Below the pieces are notes generated by a model. The model searched no databases. It was not told the origin of the DNA and saw only the letters and a list, made by a program, of their open reading frames with translations. Shown one piece after another: positions 17,933 through 27,500 of a stretch of 64,000 bases of DNA (position 1 is its first letter; each line of letters starts with the position of its first letter). Source of the DNA: Hymenobacter polaris (GTDB lineage: Bacteria; Bacteroidota; Bacteroidia; Cytophagales; Hymenobacteraceae); contig NZ_JABBGH010000001.1 in assembly GCF_012927305.1 (NCBI RefSeq), positions 2,232,001 to 2,296,000 of the forward strand, in the 5' to 3' direction. The translations under genes were made by a program, and so were the position numbers.

Positions 17933-19621
17933 CTATGACCAGCGGCGGGCGTGCAGGCTAAAGTCACCCGTGAGGGCGCCGCCGGCCCGTAGCGGGAGGT
18001 GGTAGTCGTTGGCATCAGGCCCGTTAGTTTGGGTGGCCGGGGTCCAGCCGGCGGTGGAAGCGGGGTCGGAAAGCCACCGGTAGGAAACGGCGTACGTGAG
18101 GGCATCGACGCGCAATTCGAGGGCCTCCGCATACACGGGCGTGCCATCGTAGCCCGAGTCAATGCCGACCCACTGTTTGAATGCGTTCAGTATACCGCTG
18201 GCTTCCTGCACCCGGTATTCGACTACGCGCAGCGTAAGCAGAAAGTAGAGGTAGCGGGATACCGTCCGCGTGCTATCCCTAGGGTCGCGCTCGGCGGGGT
18301 CGGCCTCTGGTGGCAAGTCGGGCCGCAGGGCCGTATTTAAAAAGGCGGTGTGCAGATGCAAAAGGTCGCCTTCCAGTTGCTGGCGCTCGAAGCGCAGGGC
18401 GTTTTCGCAGGGAAATTGCGCCCGCCAGTGCATCTTGGTATTGGTGCCCCGCACGGTAAAGGAATATTCTACGTCGTAAAATAGCCGCTCAGTAGGGGCC
18501 GGCGGCGGGGTATCAAGCACCAGGTTGGCCAGCTTGATGTCGGCCTGCACATCGCCGAACAGAAAGCGGTGCACGTTTTCCCAACTCTCATACGAATTGA
18601 CAATGCCCTCGTAGCCGGAGTGCGACTTGTGCACGTTGGCGTAGAATGCCCGGCGCTCGGGCGGGTAGTCGCCCTGGGTGGGGCGCGGCCCGTCTACCAG
18701 ATAGGCATTGTTCTGCTTCACCAGACCATCGCTGAACGAGCCAGTGGCGCGGCGCACCAGGTTGGCCCCCACCGCATAGTCTTTGTAGTTGGAGCCAATC
18801 AGGCACAGGCAACGCGCTACTGGGAAGTGGCCGCCTAGGCTATGCACCGGCTCCTGGGGGTCGGGCAGCCGTAGGTACTGCCGCATGCGCGCCTCCTCAA
18901 AGATACTGGCGTCGTTGGGGTTCAGCGTGTTCACCAGCCACTGCTCCACGCCATCGGGCAGGCTGCCCAGGTCGATGCCGCCGTGCGGCGTAGCCATCGT
19001 CACGAAGCGGTGCACCCAACGGGCCGGGTCTTGGCCCGCGGCGGGCAGCAGGTTTTGCAGCAGCGTGCGGCACACCAGCCCCCCCATCGAATGCGCCAGC
19101 AAGATGACCCGGTAGTTCTGCTGGTCGGGCCCCAGGTCCAGGCCGCTTTCGCGCAGCTCGGCCGGAATAATATCGCAGATTAGCCGCTGCAGGTCGCGGG
19201 CATGGTCTTCGATGCCGCGCAGCTTCTGGCTCAGCACGTCGGGGTCGTAGAAGCGCGAAATCCACAGGCTGCGCGAGGGGTTAAACACGGTATTCTTAGG
19301 GGGTTTTTCGACCCGGTTGCCCCGGTTGATGGCGTCGGCGTAGCCAAAGTCCTTGATGAACCGCATGAGCTGGCCCTCAAACACGTCCGGAATCAGGTAC
19401 CGGTCCGGGTCGGGCGGGCCCTGGCGCTTACGCACCGAGGTAGCCGCAAACCCGTAGTAGCCATCGTGGAAGGTTTCGTCGCGCTCGCTGCCCGTCATGG
19501 CGTATCCCCGCACGTACACGATGGGATAATACGGGGGCACCAGGCGGCGGCTTGCCTGCGGGCCAGCCGCGGCGGCTGGGTCGGCGGCCGCCGCCGCAGG
19601 CGCGGTTGTGGAATCGGACAT
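17933..19621 (-). CDS. Alpha/beta hydrolase (lipase/PGAP1-like)
   Basis: A 562-residue protein. After a low-complexity Ala-rich N-terminus it enters an alpha/beta hydrolase domain at PPYYPIVYVRGYAMTG (residues about 29-44, the oxyanion-hole region). The nucleophile elbow AHSMGGL has Ser178. This is the pattern of lipases, esterases and PGAP1-like enzymes acting on lipids or ester-linked substrates. Residues about 360-562 form a C-terminal region with no family I recognise. No signal peptide was seen. It is the last gene of the minus-strand cluster that starts with the MACPF-like gene, so it may be a lipid-active effector or accessory enzyme (inference). Confidence 0.78.
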   Translation of the reverse strand: MSDSTTAPAAAAADPAAAAGPQASRRLVPPYYPIVYVRGYAMTGSERDETFHDGYYGFAATSVRKRQGPPDPDRYLIPDVFEGQLMRFIKDFGYADAINRGNRVEKPPKNTVFNPSRSLWISRFYDPDVLSQKLRGIEDHARDLQRLICDIIPAELRESGLDLGPDQQNYRVILLAHSMGGLVCRTLLQNLLPAAGQDPARWVHRFVTMATPHGGIDLGSLPDGVEQWLVNTLNPNDASIFEEARMRQYLRLPDPQEPVHSLGGHFPVARCLCLIGSNYKDYAVGANLVRRATGSFSDGLVKQNNAYLVDGPRPTQGDYPPERRAFYANVHKSHSGYEGIVNSYESWENVHRFLFGDVQADIKLANLVLDTPPPAPTERLFYDVEYSFTVRGTNTKMHWRAQFPCENALRFERQQLEGDLLHLHTAFLNTALRPDLPPEADPAERDPRDSTRTVSRYLYFLLTLRVVEYRVQEASGILNAFKQWVGIDSGYDGTPVYAEALELRVDALTYAVSYRWLSDPASTAGWTPATQTNGPDANDYHLPLRAGGALTGDFSLHARRWS

Positions 19622-19830
19622 GGGGCAGGAAGGTTAACGTGCTTGAAAAACTTATTGCGTAATCAGCTGACTTTTAGCCCATCCATTCCAGAGCAGAGGG
19701 TGAGTGCCTTTGCCGATAGCTACCAGGTAGTGGGCGCGTGCTGCCCGGCTGGCCCTAGGCCATACCTACTCTGAAAAGCCCGTACGCGGCCTTTGTCTGC
19801 TACTTGAATAGGGCCGCAGCGCAGGCGCAT

Positions 19831-20127
19831 TTACAAGGCTGGCAGCAAGACCGGAAGTGCTAGTCCGTACTTGGCAGCCAGCGCCGTTACCAGCTCCACG
19901 TAGGCGGCCACTTCGCCCACCGCGGCCCCAACGGCCAGCATTTCGGGAGCCAGCGCCGCCAGGATGGCCAGGATGCCCGCCACTAGCCGCACCCGGTTGA
20001 AGTACTGCACGTAGTCGCCCCGCAGGCAAATTCGATACAGCACCATGCCCAGCGCCGGGCGCCTCGGCTCCAGAAAAACCTGGAGGCGCTCCCCTTCCGG
20101 CGTCCAGAACCGGCCTAGCTCAATCTC
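19831..20127 (-). pseudogene. Downstream part of the nuclease-like gene, after an in-frame TGA
   Basis: The frame of the upstream gene continues past its TGA (20128-20130) for 98 codons without another stop. It reads EIELGRFWTPEGERLQVFLE, then MVLYRICLRGDYVQYF, and a hydrophobic segment (VAGILAILAALAPEMLAV). The sequence is coherent and codon-like, so it appears to be the original C-terminus of that protein. An independent start at ATG 20046 would give 71 residues. It could be a cut-off fragment, a readthrough product or a sequencing error. Confidence 0.6.
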
Positions 20128-20940
20128 TCAGCTAGGGGTATACTGCCGGCCGGCTACGTAAGGAAATGCACCTTGGTAATTGCTGCGCAACTTTCGAGCT
20201 TTGTTTAGCCACTCCACCACCCCGCTGGGAGACAAAGGCTTGATTTCGTACCATTCGGGCTGGTCGCCGCGGTGCCGCAGGATGTCGGGCCGCACGCTGG
20301 CGCCGGTGCTGGCAATGGTAGCTTCCGGCACGGCCGGGTTGTAAGTCCGCAAAAAACTAGTGTAGGTCTGGGCTTCGTTGGTTAAATCAAAAAAATCACT
20401 GCCCGGCGCTGCCCCCTGAAGCTTGTTGTAGTCCTGCTGAAACTTTGGCTCGACCAGCCGGCCCAAGAGGCTGGCTACCTTGGGGCCAAAGAGCGGCGAC
20501 AGCGGCAGGCAAAACTCGTCGGACAGCTCAAAGAAACGGAGAATCTTGTCCGGGATACTGCGGTCTGGGTACAGGATGTCGAGAATACCCCCGAAGTAGG
20601 GGTCTCTGCTCAATACAGCGGGCTCGTCGAGCACCTGGTCGCCACTAACGCACTCGCAGTAAGCTATTTCCAGGTCGAGCTGCGCCAGCATCGCCGCGTC
20701 TAGCACGGGGGCCGCCAGCGATAGTCCCCGGCTGGTGCGAAAGGCAACCACGGCCGCCCCGGTTTCGGTGCCAAAAATGCCGTCGATGCCCGCTACCGGC
20801 AGCTCGAAGTCGAGGCAGATAAGCGCCTGCTGCACCCGCGCTACCGCGTCCGACGGTTCGAGGGATGGCTGGATAGGCTGGGCGCCGTTGGCTACGGCGG
20901 TGAGGACAGGGCTAGCGCCCAAGAGCGAAGATTGTAACAT
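20128..20940 (-). CDS. Peptidoglycan-binding protein with nuclease-like (PD-(D/E)xK style) region
   Basis: A 270-residue protein. Residues about 27-90 form a peptidoglycan-binding domain (VARVQQALICLDFELP, then GIDGIFGTETGAAVVAF). Residues about 215-240 read RPDILRHRGDQPEWYEIKPL, with Asp219 and Glu232-x-Lys234 spaced as in PD-(D/E)xK nuclease-fold domains, which are common in bacterial toxins. Both assignments are by eye; the first is firmer. The frame ends in TGA, but the same frame continues to 19831. No signal peptide is obvious. It lies between the giant-protein gene and the hydrolase gene. A cell-wall-targeted toxin is a reasonable hypothesis. Confidence 0.6.
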   Translation of the reverse strand: MLQSSLLGASPVLTAVANGAQPIQPSLEPSDAVARVQQALICLDFELPVAGIDGIFGTETGAAVVAFRTSRGLSLAAPVLDAAMLAQLDLEIAYCECVSGDQVLDEPAVLSRDPYFGGILDILYPDRSIPDKILRFFELSDEFCLPLSPLFGPKVASLLGRLVEPKFQQDYNKLQGAAPGSDFFDLTNEAQTYTSFLRTYNPAVPEATIASTGASVRPDILRHRGDQPEWYEIKPLSPSGVVEWLNKARKLRSNYQGAFPYVAGRQYTPS

Positions 20941-21052
20941 AGCTCAGAGAAGGGGTTGACTACCGGAAATTTGGCGGGCCGTTTCTAACGCGCTGCCAAC
21001 TCACGGCCACCAGTTAGTTCATCTAGCTGCTTATTGCCTGATAATCAGACAT

Positions 21053-24000
21053 TCATTTCAATGGCAACTGCACTATATCCATAAACACCATGCGTTCGGT
21101 TAGCTCGGCTTCGGTGCCGGGCTGGGCGGCTGCGCCGGCCGGGGGGTTGATGCGCTCGACCTCGCGCACGCGCACGCGCAGCGCACTGCCGGGCGCGGCC
21201 GGGGGCAGCGCGGCGCGCAGGCGGGTGCCGAGTGGGCCGCTCACCGTGCCTTGCAGCACCCAGGAGGGCACTTCGGGGGACGCAGCCGCTAGCCAGGTCA
21301 GCTCGGTAGCGCTGGCGGCCACCTCGGGCGGCAGTGCGCACTGCTCCACGATGAGGTCTACGCGGTTGGGCTGCGGGCCCACCGGCCCTAGGCCCTCTAG
21401 GAGCACCTCAACGGTTTCGGCCTCGGGCTGCGTTACAGTGAGCGTGCGGTCGGGCAGCAGGGGCACCGGCTCGGTGCGCACAATGGCCGAGAGCTCAAGC
21501 TGGGTTAGGCTATCGGGCTGATAACGCGCCACGGCCAGCTGCACGAAGGGGCAGTAGGAAGCGGCCGCTACCGCGGGCAGCGCAATGTCGGCGTACCAGC
21601 AGTCGTCGTGAAACCACGCCTCGTAGGGAACCGCCACCACGGTAGCGGCGCCCGCATCGGTCGCCACTTGGGCCGGCGCGCCCGCAGTAGCGGCAAACGC
21701 CTGCGGCGTCGGCCACTGCTCGGGCAGCGGCGTGTCCCAGATGGGGTCGCCGCCCACCTGCGTGAGGAAGGGCTGCGCGGCGGGGTCGGGCGGGTTGCTT
21801 GGGCCTATTACCACGGCCAGCCGCTCGCCCTCCCCAGTTTGAAACCAGGGCCGCTCCAGCTCGACCCGCAGCCGGCTCTGGCGCCGCCGAATGGTTTGGG
21901 GCGAGCCAGCGGTGGCCGGGCTTTCCTGCTCCCAGTGAAAGGCGGGGCGCGTCGAGCGCACCACGGGCGGCTGCGGACGCGCCGAGCTGGGTACGCTCAC
22001 CGCTGGCAGCGTCGTTTTCACCAAAAAGGCTTCGTCGGCTTCGTTGGCCTGAAAGAATTGCCGAAAGCGGCTGACGGCGGTGAGCGTGTAGCTGACCAGG
22101 CGGTGACGAGTGTCGCCCAGCTCGTGGCGCAGGGGCTCGCCCAGGGCCGTATCGTAGGGCCCGATGACGACGGCCTGCACCGGCGCGGCCACTACGCTGC
22201 GGGTAGTTTCGTCGCTGTACTCCGTCCAGGCGGCAGTTATCTCTAGCTTGGTCGTGCTCTTGCCATGCACCCCTAGGGGGCTGGGGCGTAGCAGCGCGAA
22301 GGGTTGGCCCGGCTCGCGCGCGGCCACCAGCGTGCCGGCGGGCCGCTGGCACGGGCGGCGCACCGCGTGCACGAGGCGGACGGCGTGGGCGGGCGTCACG
22401 AGCGGGTGGCGGCCGAGGAGCACCGTGGCTTCCGATTCGCTGGGCAGCTGCTCCTTGATGGCAAAGTGGTCGAGGAAATCGCCCCGCAGAAACGTGGACA
22501 GCTCCAGGGTCAGCTGCTCGGCCGCCGGGAGGGCCACGGTCAGCTGCTCGCCCACCCACGCCACGGTAGCCGCCGCGCCGGGCGCCTCCAGCAGCGTGAG
22601 CTGGCCCGCAGTCAGCGTGGGCCACGCCCCGCTCCAGCCGTGCAGCAGCGGCTCTTGCGCCGCGGCGCCAGGCGCCGGGCGCGAAAAAGCCGCGATGCCC
22701 TCGCCGGCCGGGTCGGGCAGAGCCAGGTTGCTGGCAAATAACGACCCGTCGGCGCCGTTGGGAGCGGCGGCCTGCCGCAGGGCTGCCAGGGTGGCGGCAT
22801 CGGCGCCCAGCTGCGCGCCGGGGTGCTGCTGGGCCAGTCCCAGCGCCACGGCCGGGGGCAGCAACACGCGGCTGGCCGTTGGCTTATACGCGGGGTTTTG
22901 GGCTAGAAAGGCCGCCGCCTGGCTAGGCTGGTCGCCGGCCGGGTCGCTGCGAATAACCAGCAGGTCAACGGCTTCGCCCGGCCCTAGGCCGGTTAGGGGC
23001 ACGCCATCGGGTAAGCGCAGCTCGGGCGAGGCTACGGGCTCGTAGCGCCGGTAGATGACGCGGGCCGTGGCGTAGCGAGCGGCGGCCGGGTCGAGCAAGT
23101 CGAGCCCGCCGCCCGCAATGTCGGCGATGCGCGCCCGCATCTGGTACGCCTCCGTAAACTGGAGCCGCGGCAACGACCCATTTTTGACGCTGAAATCGAA
23201 GTCGAAATCAAAGGGCAGCGCGCCGGCGCGGCGCGTGGGCGGGAGCTGGCTGGCGCCGGCGGCCAGGGGCGGCGGCACGGCCAGGCTCCAGCCATTCCAG
23301 CGCGCCACCACTTCGTCGGTGCGCAGGGTGCCATCGGGGCCGCGCACGGCCGCCTGGGCTTTGAGGTGGCCTTCCTCGAAGGGCTGCTCCGTGGTCACGG
23401 TGAGGCCGCCCGCCCGGTAGGTAGCCGCCCGGGCGTGCAGCGAGCGCCATTCGCCGCCCCGATTAATGTCGATGCGGTAGCCCAGCACCAGGTCATCGGC
23501 GGTCAACTCGGCAGTGCTCATGGACGGGCGCGGCCCGTTGGCTGCGGCCGTCTGCTGGCGCGCGTCAAAATCCTGCTGCCGCCCGCGCCGCACCAGCTGC
23601 AGCCCCGCCGTGCGCAGCGCGGGCAGCGCCGCGGGGCGGGGCTGCTCGGTTAAGGGGCGCGCCTCAGCGGGGGCCGCGTCGGCGGGGGCCAGGGTTTGGG
23701 CGGCCGCGCGCAGCCGCTGGGCACCGGCGTCCACGTCCACGGTCACCACTTCCCAGCGCTGCTGCTTGGCGGGGTCGTCGTCGGTCAGCTTCACCAGGCC
23801 AGCGCTGATGGATGGCGTGGCAGCGGGCCAAAAGCTTTGGCCCGCCAGGCTAAGCTCGTACCGCGTCCACGGGGAAATGATGGCGGGCAGGGCGGGCGCG
23901 GCGGGCGCATCGGGCCAGCGCACCCGCACCACGCCCACCGCCAGGTTGGCCGGCAGCTGGGCCACGGGCAGCCGCAGCTCGATAATGAGGCCTAGGGCCC

Positions 24001-24589
24001 GCAACACGGCCGGGTGCTCCCGAAGCAAGGAAATAGCGCGGTGAAAATCGACCGGCGCAGCGGCGGGCGCGGGCCCGATGGGCGCCGCCGCAAGGGGCGG
24101 GGTATCGTCGCTCCACTTAGCCCGCAGCTGCTCGCGCACCACTTGGTCGAGCGCCGCGTGGCTGGCGGGGTCGGCGGTAATCTTGGTGGCCGCCGCCGCG
24201 CTAAAGGTCGCGTTGATAGCCGCCGCTTGCGCCCCCGTATCGGCCACGGTAACCGAGGCCGGCGCAGCGGGTTGCCTGGCCGGCTGCAAGGGAGTATCGG
24301 GGCCAAAAAAGGCTTCCCACAGGCCCGGCTGGGCCTGCACGTGGGGCGGGGCCACCAGCACCGGCGGCGCGGGGTGCTGGGCATCGGGGCCAAACTCAAC
24401 GGCGAGGGTGGCCGTGGCCAGGCCCGGCGGCGGCCAGGTGGCCAGGCCTTCGCTGGCCAGCGAGCTGCCCTGGAGGCGCGGCACCACCAGCACCCGCAGC
24501 ACCGCGAGCTGAGCGCCGTTGCTATTGGTAAGGCCCCCTGGCACGGCAATCCAGAGCAGCTCGCTGGTTAGGGTTGGAGTTGGGTTCAT
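21053..24589 (-). CDS. Giant protein of unknown function (1178 residues)
   Basis: A very Ala/Pro/Leu-rich protein of 1178 residues with no domain I recognise, no signal peptide and no membrane helix. Phrases that may help find relatives are HAVRLVHAVRRPCQRP (about residue 740), RPAFHWEQESP and WYADIALPAV. The many short strands separated by Pro/Ala turns suggest beta-sandwich or repeat architecture. The start ATG overlaps the stop of the 1206-residue gene as ATGA, so the two are translationally coupled and probably made in equal amounts. This points to a complex. Confidence 0.75.
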   Translation of the reverse strand: MNPTPTLTSELLWIAVPGGLTNSNGAQLAVLRVLVVPRLQGSSLASEGLATWPPPGLATATLAVEFGPDAQHPAPPVLVAPPHVQAQPGLWEAFFGPDTPLQPARQPAAPASVTVADTGAQAAAINATFSAAAATKITADPASHAALDQVVREQLRAKWSDDTPPLAAAPIGPAPAAAPVDFHRAISLLREHPAVLRALGLIIELRLPVAQLPANLAVGVVRVRWPDAPAAPALPAIISPWTRYELSLAGQSFWPAATPSISAGLVKLTDDDPAKQQRWEVVTVDVDAGAQRLRAAAQTLAPADAAPAEARPLTEQPRPAALPALRTAGLQLVRRGRQQDFDARQQTAAANGPRPSMSTAELTADDLVLGYRIDINRGGEWRSLHARAATYRAGGLTVTTEQPFEEGHLKAQAAVRGPDGTLRTDEVVARWNGWSLAVPPPLAAGASQLPPTRRAGALPFDFDFDFSVKNGSLPRLQFTEAYQMRARIADIAGGGLDLLDPAAARYATARVIYRRYEPVASPELRLPDGVPLTGLGPGEAVDLLVIRSDPAGDQPSQAAAFLAQNPAYKPTASRVLLPPAVALGLAQQHPGAQLGADAATLAALRQAAAPNGADGSLFASNLALPDPAGEGIAAFSRPAPGAAAQEPLLHGWSGAWPTLTAGQLTLLEAPGAAATVAWVGEQLTVALPAAEQLTLELSTFLRGDFLDHFAIKEQLPSESEATVLLGRHPLVTPAHAVRLVHAVRRPCQRPAGTLVAAREPGQPFALLRPSPLGVHGKSTTKLEITAAWTEYSDETTRSVVAAPVQAVVIGPYDTALGEPLRHELGDTRHRLVSYTLTAVSRFRQFFQANEADEAFLVKTTLPAVSVPSSARPQPPVVRSTRPAFHWEQESPATAGSPQTIRRRQSRLRVELERPWFQTGEGERLAVVIGPSNPPDPAAQPFLTQVGGDPIWDTPLPEQWPTPQAFAATAGAPAQVATDAGAATVVAVPYEAWFHDDCWYADIALPAVAAASYCPFVQLAVARYQPDSLTQLELSAIVRTEPVPLLPDRTLTVTQPEAETVEVLLEGLGPVGPQPNRVDLIVEQCALPPEVAASATELTWLAAASPEVPSWVLQGTVSGPLGTRLRAALPPAAPGSALRVRVREVERINPPAGAAAQPGTEAELTERMVFMDIVQLPLK

Positions 24590-27500
24590 GGGGCAAAGGC
24601 TGCTTGGTAGGTTTGCCAGGTTTGGAGGTCGGCTTCGGCGGCGCTGGCCGCAGCGAGAAAAGCGGGCGGAAGTACCCTAGGGGCCAAGCCCTCCGCCACC
24701 GGGGCCGCCGGGGCCAGGCCGGCCGGGGGCGGCCCTGGCACCCGGCGGCTAGCTGGTGCCGGGTCGGCGGAAACCCCTAGGGGGTTGTCGGGGCCATCGT
24801 ACAGCACCCACGGGCCGCTGTCGAGCTCTACCGAGTCGGCGTACAGCAGCAGGTTGATTTCCAGCACGAGCGTGGCCTGGCCCCACAGCTTGTCAAGCTC
24901 CGAGTCGTAGTGGAGCGTCAGCACCAGCTCGACCGACACCGACACCAGGCCGAGCACCTGCACGCTGCCGCCAAAGCGCAGGTAGCCATCCACTTCGATG
25001 TCGGCGCCGCGCTGCACGTAGCGCACGCCGCCCAGCGCGTGCACCTCGCCCGACGCCACCAGAAAATCGACGGCCACGGCGGCCCCAAATTCCATCGACG
25101 CCTCCAGGCGCAGCAGGCCGGCGGGCCCGAGCAGCAGGTCGATGTAGCCCCCGCCGCCAAACAAAAGCACGCTGAGGTTGAAGGGATTGTCGCGCCGGGC
25201 AAAGGAGATGCCGACCGTTACCGGCCGCCCATCAAACGGCACCTCAACGGCCGTGCGAAAGGCAATGTTGCGCAGCAGAAAGCCGCCCATCTGCACGCTG
25301 GGCACGGCAAACGTGTAGCTAGCCGTGAGGCCCACCGAAGTGACTTCTACCGTTGGGCCGCTGTCGCCCAGGTCCAGCAGCTGCTGCAATTTCTCCTGCA
25401 ACACCCGCAACAGCTTGAGCGCGCCCTCAAACTCTACCTTGGGCTTGCTGATTTTCAGGTCGGGCGCCTTGCCGTTTTCCTGCTTGAATACCAGCGACTC
25501 GAAAGTGAGCGTCAGGAAGGGCGTGCCGGTGGGAGGCAGCACCACCGAAATGTTTTCTACCGTGCAGGTGGTTTCGGTTTTGAGCGGCGACAGCTCCACG
25601 TGCAGGTCGAGCGTGGTGGCGTCGGTAGTTTTCAGCGGCCCGTAGCTCTTGAGCGGCAAGCCCGGCCATTCCATTTGCACGCCGGGCGGCTGCCCGGCCA
25701 GCAGCAGCGGCACGATAGCCGGCGAAAGCGGGAGGTTCCTGGCCGTCGTCTCGGCCAGGTTGATAACCTCGCCCAGCGGAAAGCCCAGCAGCGTGGCCCC
25801 CGCGTATAGCGTAGCCAGGTCGGGCAGCCCCGCTGGCAGCGGCAGGGCCCCGGTGGGCACCAGCCCCAGCGTGCGCGAAATGCCGTCGGCCGTGAACTTG
25901 GGCGCGACCAGCCCGCCCGAGCGGTCGGCTTGCCTGGTGAAGTCAACTACTAATTTGTCAACCAGCGCCAGCGGCACGGCCGCCTGGTCGCCCACGTGCA
26001 GAAACTCGTCGGCATAGGCCAGCGCGACGCGCTTACTCTGCTCGGGCAGCAGCGTGCGCACGGCCGGCAGTTCCACCTCAAACTGCGCGAGGCTGGGCCA
26101 AAATCCGTTGGCGTACTGCACGGCGGCAATGCTCAGCGCATGCACCTCGTGGATGTCGCCCGCCAGCCGATTGGCGCTGCGTATCAAGTCTATCGGCACG
26201 CCGGGCAGGGGCTGGCGGCGCGCAGCGACGCGGGCTAGCGGCGCCAACGCCGCGGCCGCCCGAGGGGCTAGGGCCCCCGCCGGCGGGGGCCCTACGGCCG
26301 CGGCCGCCATATCGGCCGCGGGCGCAGCGTTATCATCGCCCGTGCTGGCCCAGGTAGCAGCCAGCCGGCCGGCCACGTCAGCGTCTATGAGCGAAGCGAA
26401 GGCGGGAAAGTATTGCGTGGCCTCGTAGTGCACGTCGCGCACGAACAGCAGCGGTGTTGAGAAGTGCACGTCGCCATTGGCCGCTGCGCAGCGCAGCGCA
26501 AACTGCACGGGCGAGCCCGCGGCTGTGTGAGGCACGAAGTAGAGCGGCTCCGTCTGTTGCGCGGCGGCGGCTATTTGCGCCAGTACCGCTTGCAGGCTGC
26601 CAATCTGGCCTTGCAGCGCTAGGTACTGGGTTGCGTCGGCGTCGCCGCTGGCCGCCAGCTGCTGCATGCTGCGCGGAATGGCCGCAAATTCTTGCTGCAC
26701 CGCGGCTTGCAGCTGCGCTACCTGCTGCGCGTAAAAATCGTGTTTTTGCTGGGCTTCCTGAATGGCTTGGTTGGAAGGGCGCGTGGCCAGCAGGTCGTAA
26801 TATTCCTGCGAGTAGGTAGGCGTATAGGTGTTGCCGGGGTCACCGTTTTGGTCGTCCCCGTTTTGGTCACTTCCATCACCCAACTCATCGGGCGAAAGCG
26901 GGCGCCTAGGCCTTGACGGGGGCCTAGTAGTAGGCCGCGGGCGGGGCCGCAGCGCGTCTAGCTGCCGGTCGATGGCCCGCTGCTGGGCGAGCAAGCCAGC
27001 CGGGTCGTACAGCGCCAGATTGGCTTGGGCTTCCTGGAGAGCCGGCGCCGACCCGTAGCCGAGGTCCAGCAGCTGCTGCGGCGTTTGCGGCAGGTCGGCG
27101 AGCCGCTGGGTGAGCGTGTTGCCTAGGGTTTCTGCCTGCGCGGTCAGCTCGCTTAGCTGGGCTTTTAAATTGTCAGGCGGATAGGGCTTGCGGCTGAGCA
27201 GCTGCCAGTCGCCGGGGGCCGCCGCTTGCTGCGGCAGGGCTAGGTCGCTGTAGCTGCGGGTCAGCAACTCCACTTCGTGAAAGGGAAACTGGCGTACGAG
27301 GGCCGCGTCGCCCTCGGCAAAGGAGCGGACAGGCTCCGTCACCACGAGCAATTGCTGCCGCAGCAGGCCCGCCACGGCCTGCGAGCCCGAGGCGTCGAAG
27401 GTGCGTTCGGCCACTACGGAGTACTCGGCGCGGTGGCCGAAGGGGTACAGGATACCGCCCATGGTTATCAGCACCTTGCGGTCGCGGCCTAGGGTCGTTT

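Noticed and set aside
20128..20130. TGA as a selenocysteine codon
   Set aside because: No stem-loop of the needed type was found just after it, the context does not match a redox site, and no Sec-related gene is in the window. A nonsense mutation is simpler.
21510..22625. 371-codon open frame inside the 1178-residue gene
   Set aside because: It overlaps a real gene on the same strand in another frame, is rich in Arg, Gly and Ala as expected of GC-rich shadow frames, and has no recognisable motif.
24910..25809. 299-codon plus-strand frame opposite the 1206-residue gene
   Set aside because: Antisense shadow of a GC-rich gene; His/Arg/Gln-rich, with no motif or ribosome-binding site.
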